A DNA stretch of 10,530 nucleotides from an uncultured Eudoraea sp. GTDB lineage: Bacteria > Bacteroidota > Bacteroidia > Flavobacteriales > Flavobacteriaceae. Below, in pieces: positions 7,551-10,530 of this stretch (positions are counted from its first letter, which is position 1; the number at the start of each line of letters is the position of its first letter). Location: the NCBI GenBank assembly GCA_905479615.1, contig CAJQNH010000196.1:1-10530 (forward strand). Direction: 5' to 3'. A model generated the notes under the pieces. It was not told the DNA's origin and made no database searches. It was given only the letters and a program-made list of their open reading frames with translations. The translations under genes and the position numbers were made by a program.

Positions 7551-7684
7551 ATATAATGCCTCACGCTTAGGCTGTGGCAAGTAGAGCAGGCAAGGAAATT
7601 TTTCGATGCCGCCTGAATGCTTCAGGCAGGTCTGCGCTTGTAGCCAAAGCTTTTTATTTTCGCCAGTCACGCTTTTTTGGCGTG
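7551..7684. repeat. Second imperfect palindrome, attC-like, 3' of the RibD-like ORF
   Basis: This element begins about 5 bp after the stop of the minus-strand gene ending at 7689. Its far end, ATATAATGCCT (7551-7561), is nearly the inverted copy of AGGCATTGTAT at 7194-7204 (10 of 11). The similarity extends outward over AATGCCT-AC--TTAG-CT, with 15 of 19 positions shared. Nested pairs are CACGC/GCGTG (7562-7566/7680-7684), GGCT/AGCC (7570-7573/7642-7645), CAAG/CTTG (7578-7581/7637-7640) and a perfect hairpin GCCTGAA-tgc-TTCAGGC (7611-7627). The apical word GCTTCAG also occurs in the first element (7134-7140). A second, local hairpin CACGC/GCGTG uses 7668-7672. It could be an attC-like site, a degraded repeat or a 3' transcript structure. 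Confidence 0.45.
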
Positions 7685-7688
7685 GTTT

Positions 7689-8228
7689 TTATCTTTTTCT
7701 GACAAAATAATTTTGAACAATTTTTTCCAGATAAATTTTTGAATCAGCACATTCAAAATCTAATCTTTTTGGAAGTTCAGTGAACAATGGAATACCACCC
7801 CCCAACAAATACGGAATTAACGTTATTGTCATTTCGTCTATTAAATCTTCTGTCAAAAAACTTTGAATCGTTCTACCTCCATCAATGTATAGCCTATAGA
7901 ATCCCTTTGCATGAATCTGTTCGAGAATTTCCTTTAAACTTCCTTTTATAAGCACTGCCTTATCCTTGTATTTCTCAGGAATAGCAGTCAAGCTATTGCT
8001 TAGTACAAAAACTGGCTTTTGGTAAGGCCAATCTATATCAAATCTGCATACCGTCTCGAAAGTCTTACGCCCCATAACAAGTGCGTCTATTTGAGATATA
8101 AATTCACTATACCCCATGTCAATGTTATCAGGATTAGGAAGTGCATGTAACCAATCAATTCCTCCGCTTTTATCTGCAATATATCCGTCTAAACTTGTTG
8201 CTATGAATACCTTATTTTTCCTTTCCAT
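7689..8228 (-). CDS. Dihydrofolate-reductase-like protein (RibD C-terminal family)
   Basis: A 179-residue single-domain protein of the RibD_C/YwjB-YyaP type, with the dihydrofolate-reductase fold. Family blocks are in order: KVFIATSLDGYIAD (6-19), the acidic GGIDWL (22-27), ALVMGRKTFE (49-58), VFVLSNS (73-79), LYIDGGRTIQSFL (113-125) holding the glycine-rich NADPH-binding turn, and LIPYLLGGGIPLF (137-149). These proteins are predicted NADPH-dependent reductases, but the physiological substrate of the stand-alone forms is unknown. It is not a classic FolA and should not be read as a trimethoprim-resistance gene. The length is normal and the protein is cytoplasmic. It lies 45 bp downstream of the CocE-like gene, so it may share that transcript. 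A palindrome follows its stop codon. Confidence 0.9.
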   Translation of the reverse strand: MERKNKVFIATSLDGYIADKSGGIDWLHALPNPDNIDMGYSEFISQIDALVMGRKTFETVCRFDIDWPYQKPVFVLSNSLTAIPEKYKDKAVLIKGSLKEILEQIHAKGFYRLYIDGGRTIQSFLTEDLIDEMTITLIPYLLGGGIPLFTELPKRLDFECADSKIYLEKIVQNYFVRKR

Positions 8229-8273
8229 GGTTTTACCTAATGAGTGCCCGCAATGGCATATAGCTATTTATGT

Positions 8274-10124
8274 TTAATTTTCTTTTACTGCATTTTTAAA
8301 GACTTCAATGCCGCCCACAATTGGCAAGTTGATAGTTGTTGCATCTAAATCAACCGTTAATTCAGTTCCTGGTTCCGGGTGTAATGTAAATTCTTTATCA
8401 CTTGAAAAAATCAGTAGTCCTATTTGCTGGCCTTTTTTAATTGTTTGATCATCAGGCATTAAATCAAATGACACCTCATAGAATTTACCGCTTTTTAGGG
8501 GTTCACTTTTTCGTATCGAGCTATGATTTTGTGGATCTGCCCACCCACGGGTAATAATGTTATCGGTAATTTTAGCCCCACTTTCTTCATTCCAGGGCAA
8601 CGAGACCATCCATACCGAAAGGTTTGCAGCGGGTTTACTGCTAGATAACCTGACTGTTACCTTTGGCGTTCCTGAAATATGAACATCTTCAGATAATTTT
8701 GGAGAAACATAGAGCAAGCGATGATTTGTCTGTTCGGCTTTGGCTAAGGATGTCCCTGAAAAAGAGTAATTATCAACAAGTGTTTCCATACCCTGATTCG
8801 GTGTTTTAGTAAGACTTAGAGCTCCTGCCTTTGGGGCTCCAGAACTTAAATACAGTCTCACTAACGCCGCATCTGGATTTGGGTAGTCTGCATATGCTGT
8901 TGGATTATCTTTCTCATCATATTCACGAACTATCCATGCTTTAGCGTCATTTTCTACACCATTTTCTACACCATGCAAATAGTGTGTAAACCATCTATTC
9001 ATCATTGTAATCGGCGGTGGTCCTGCGCCATGATCGCCTTGGTGGTAGAAAATTTGTGCTGGAAGGCCCATTTCCTGCGCTTTTTTATATATTCTGTAGC
9101 TATGCTCAGGCATAACATTCCAATCATTAAATCCGTGTGACATCAGTAAGGCAGCTTTCATTGGGGCCATATCATTTAAATAGTCACGGCCCGCCCAAAA
9201 ATCGTTATAATCACCATTGATTCTGTCCATGCCATTTATCATTTCGGTATCACGAATTTTAGAATTGTTATAGGCTCGTTTTGATTCGTCACCACTATGG
9301 ATAAAGTCATATAAAACGTCAATATCTTCCCCCAGATAACCCCCGGGAGAACGAACCAAACCATTTGATCGGTAATAATGATAATACGATGTATTTGGTG
9401 CTACCGGGATAATTGCTTCAAGGCCTTTTACACCAGTAGTTGCAGCAGCAAGAGAAATGGTTCCATTATATGACGTCCCCGTCATTCCAACCTTTCCGGT
9501 TGACCAGAATGAGGTTACTATTTCATTCCCATAAGGCGTTTTATATCCTACAACACGACCACATAGCCAATCAATAACGGCTTTTGGAGCCAAAGATTCG
9601 TTATCTCCACCAACAGTAGGTGATCCTTGAGATAAGCCAGTTCCCGGTGAAGATGAGTGTACCACAATATATCCTCTTGGCACCCATGTCTTAATCTGTG
9701 AATTAGAAATGACAGGACGTTTGCCTGTACGCGTTACTTCCGGATGTAAACGTGGTTTCCCCATTTTGCCTAGTTCATGTTTAACATCCCAAAATAAACC
9801 ATCAGGAATAGGATTGGCAGTACCCCCATAATATGGACTCGACTCATAGACTACAGGGAGTTTTAATCCCTCAGAATCTGTTTGATACGGACGCGTAACG
9901 GCAACATGCATTCTGTCTGATTTGCCATCTCCATCCGTGTCAAATTCTGTTTCAACCCAGAGGTCTTCTCTAATCCATTTGGTCTCATCCTCAAAAGCGG
10001 GCACTATTTGGGCCTCTCCATCTTTGAAAATGGGAGTTGCCTTTTCTGATGTTTGTGAATTAACAAAAAATACATTTGCAATAAATAGTACAAGCAGGAA
10101 GGAGCGTGTAATGTATTTTTTCAT
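8274..10124 (-). CDS. Exported CocE/NonD-family hydrolase (peptidase S15-like)
   Basis: A 616-residue alpha/beta hydrolase of the X-Pro dipeptidyl-peptidase/cocaine esterase family, acting on esters, acylated compounds or peptides. A Sec signal peptide covers residues 1-23 (cut before Gln24), with no lipobox Cys. The N-terminal strand pair and FDTDGDGKSDRMHVAVTRP (61-79) lead into the catalytic domain. The triad is complete: nucleophile Ser218 in GTSYNG (216-221), Asp334 in HGFNDWNV, and His365 in HQGDHGAG. The loop SSPGTGLSQGSP (158-169) is the usual lid-side motif. The C-terminal ~200 residues (about 420-600) form the jelly-roll PepX_C domain. A 12 bp tandem duplication (8948-8971) encodes GVEN twice at 385-392. 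The cupin gene lies 30 bp upstream and probably shares the transcript. The natural substrate is unknown. Confidence 0.92.
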   Translation of the reverse strand: MKKYITRSFLLVLFIANVFFVNSQTSEKATPIFKDGEAQIVPAFEDETKWIREDLWVETEFDTDGDGKSDRMHVAVTRPYQTDSEGLKLPVVYESSPYYGGTANPIPDGLFWDVKHELGKMGKPRLHPEVTRTGKRPVISNSQIKTWVPRGYIVVHSSSPGTGLSQGSPTVGGDNESLAPKAVIDWLCGRVVGYKTPYGNEIVTSFWSTGKVGMTGTSYNGTISLAAATTGVKGLEAIIPVAPNTSYYHYYRSNGLVRSPGGYLGEDIDVLYDFIHSGDESKRAYNNSKIRDTEMINGMDRINGDYNDFWAGRDYLNDMAPMKAALLMSHGFNDWNVMPEHSYRIYKKAQEMGLPAQIFYHQGDHGAGPPPITMMNRWFTHYLHGVENGVENDAKAWIVREYDEKDNPTAYADYPNPDAALVRLYLSSGAPKAGALSLTKTPNQGMETLVDNYSFSGTSLAKAEQTNHRLLYVSPKLSEDVHISGTPKVTVRLSSSKPAANLSVWMVSLPWNEESGAKITDNIITRGWADPQNHSSIRKSEPLKSGKFYEVSFDLMPDDQTIKKGQQIGLLIFSSDKEFTLHPEPGTELTVDLDATTINLPIVGGIEVFKNAVKEN

Positions 10125-10154
10125 AATATATTCGTTTAGGCTTTGTACACTGTT

Positions 10155-10530
10155 TTATTCCTCATAAATGTCAAATTTTTCAGAGAGAGACTTCATGTAT
10201 ACTTCATTAGAAAAATCATCCGCTGTCATCCCGGAAAGCTGCTCTAAAAAAATGTCAAATTCCCCGTTCTTAAATATCGTTAGCATTTTCCCTCCATTTT
10301 TACAATTAGCTTCATGCCAAACATTTGGCGGAACAGTGATGGTATCTCCTTCTTTGAGGATTGTTGTTTCGTTATCAAAAATGAGTTCAAGTTCTCCTTC
10401 TAATATGTAGAAAACCTCTGTCATTATTTTATGATGGTGCCGATTTAAATGAAACCCGGGTTTTAAAGTGTCTTCGATTATACATAATTCTCCATTCGTA
10501 TCTTGTGATGAAAGCTTAATGAAGCAATGA
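10155..10530 (-). CDS. Cupin-domain protein, 5' end outside the window
   Basis: The frame stays open from the stop at 10155 to the right edge, giving at least 124 residues. The first ATG inside the window (10422-10424) is internal: it follows the metal-binding triplet HHHKI, so starting there would remove the first half of cupin motif 1. With the upstream codons, motif 1 is complete (G-F-H-L-N-R-H-H-H-K-I-M-T-E, then G after six residues) and motif 2 reads GDTITVPPNVWHEAN. Two His and one Glu of motif 1, plus the His of motif 2, form a metal site. The C-terminal helix (LSGMTADDFSNEVYMKSLSE then KFDIYEE) is typical of small stand-alone cupins. The protein could be an isomerase, dioxygenase or sugar-binding type; this is not decided by sequence. 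It lies 30 bp upstream of the CocE-like gene. Confidence 0.85.
   Translation of the reverse strand, partial: HCFIKLSSQDTNGELCIIEDTLKPGFHLNRHHHKIMTEVFYILEGELELIFDNETTILKEGDTITVPPNVWHEANCKNGGKMLTIFKNGEFDIFLEQLSGMTADDFSNEVYMKSLSEKFDIYEE

Noticed and set aside
7689..8228. Trimethoprim-resistance dihydrofolate reductase in a resistance cassette
   Set aside because: The motifs belong to the RibD C-terminal/YwjB group, not to FolA or Dfr enzymes, so resistance should not be inferred despite the cassette-like setting.
8948..8971. 12 bp tandem duplication inside the CocE-like gene
   Set aside because: It is perfect and in frame, but it encodes a surface-type GVENGVEN segment where related enzymes have similar sequence. 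It is probably neutral or ancestral.
9922..10410. Plus-strand frames of about 80 codons opposite the CocE-like and cupin genes
   Set aside because: Both are antisense shadows of strongly supported genes and lack any family signal.
1..10530. CRISPR array, transposon ends, tRNA, rRNA or riboswitch
   Set aside because: No regularly spaced repeats, cloverleaf sequences, rRNA segments, transposase fragments or known riboswitch cores were seen.

Overview
The window looks like chromosomal accessory DNA from a member of the Bacteroidota (Flavobacteriia or Cytophagia type). The basis is low GC content, AT-rich leaders without clear Shine-Dalgarno sites, Sec signal peptides ending in Ala/Ser-Gln, and protein families typical of that phylum. 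No tRNA, rRNA, CRISPR array, transposase, integrase or phage gene was found. Nothing here proves a new multi-gene system.

Layout from left to right. A palindromic dispersed repeat (69-96) precedes a Tat-exported aldo/keto reductase (146-1087, minus). The next gap holds a decayed chimeric reading frame (1236-1478, minus): the first ~19 codons of a small protein, a stop codon, then the C-terminus of a YtcJ-like amidohydrolase. A CrtI/RetSat-type FAD oxidoreductase follows (1587-3167), the only plus-strand gene, with a phased direct repeat in its leader. After a convergent gap come two exported hydrolases on the minus strand: a beta-propeller plus CehA/McbA-type PHP metallohydrolase (3319-5748) and an MBL-fold metallohydrolase (5892-6869). 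Next are a small dimeric alpha/beta-barrel monooxygenase-like protein (7205-7492), a RibD-C/dihydrofolate-reductase-like protein (7689-8228), an exported CocE/NonD S15-family hydrolase (8274-10124), and a cupin protein (10155-10530) that runs off the right edge.

The most unusual structure is at 7074-7684. The monooxygenase-like ORF lies between two GC-richer imperfect palindromes. On the coding strand each palindrome starts within a few bases of the stop codon of the gene before it, and related TGCCT/AGGCA ends flank the ORF as inverted repeats. This resembles an ORF-attC cassette arrangement such as an integrase-less cassette cluster, although one core site is imperfect and another is weak.

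Functionally, four of the proteins carry export signals: three Sec-type hydrolases and one Tat-type reductase. The amidohydrolase remnant belongs to a family that is often exported as well. This suggests a region accumulating periplasmic scavenging or detoxifying enzymes, with ongoing gene gain and decay, rather than one fixed pathway. The only operon-like pairings judged from spacing are cupin-CocE (30 bp gap) and CocE-RibD-like (45 bp gap).
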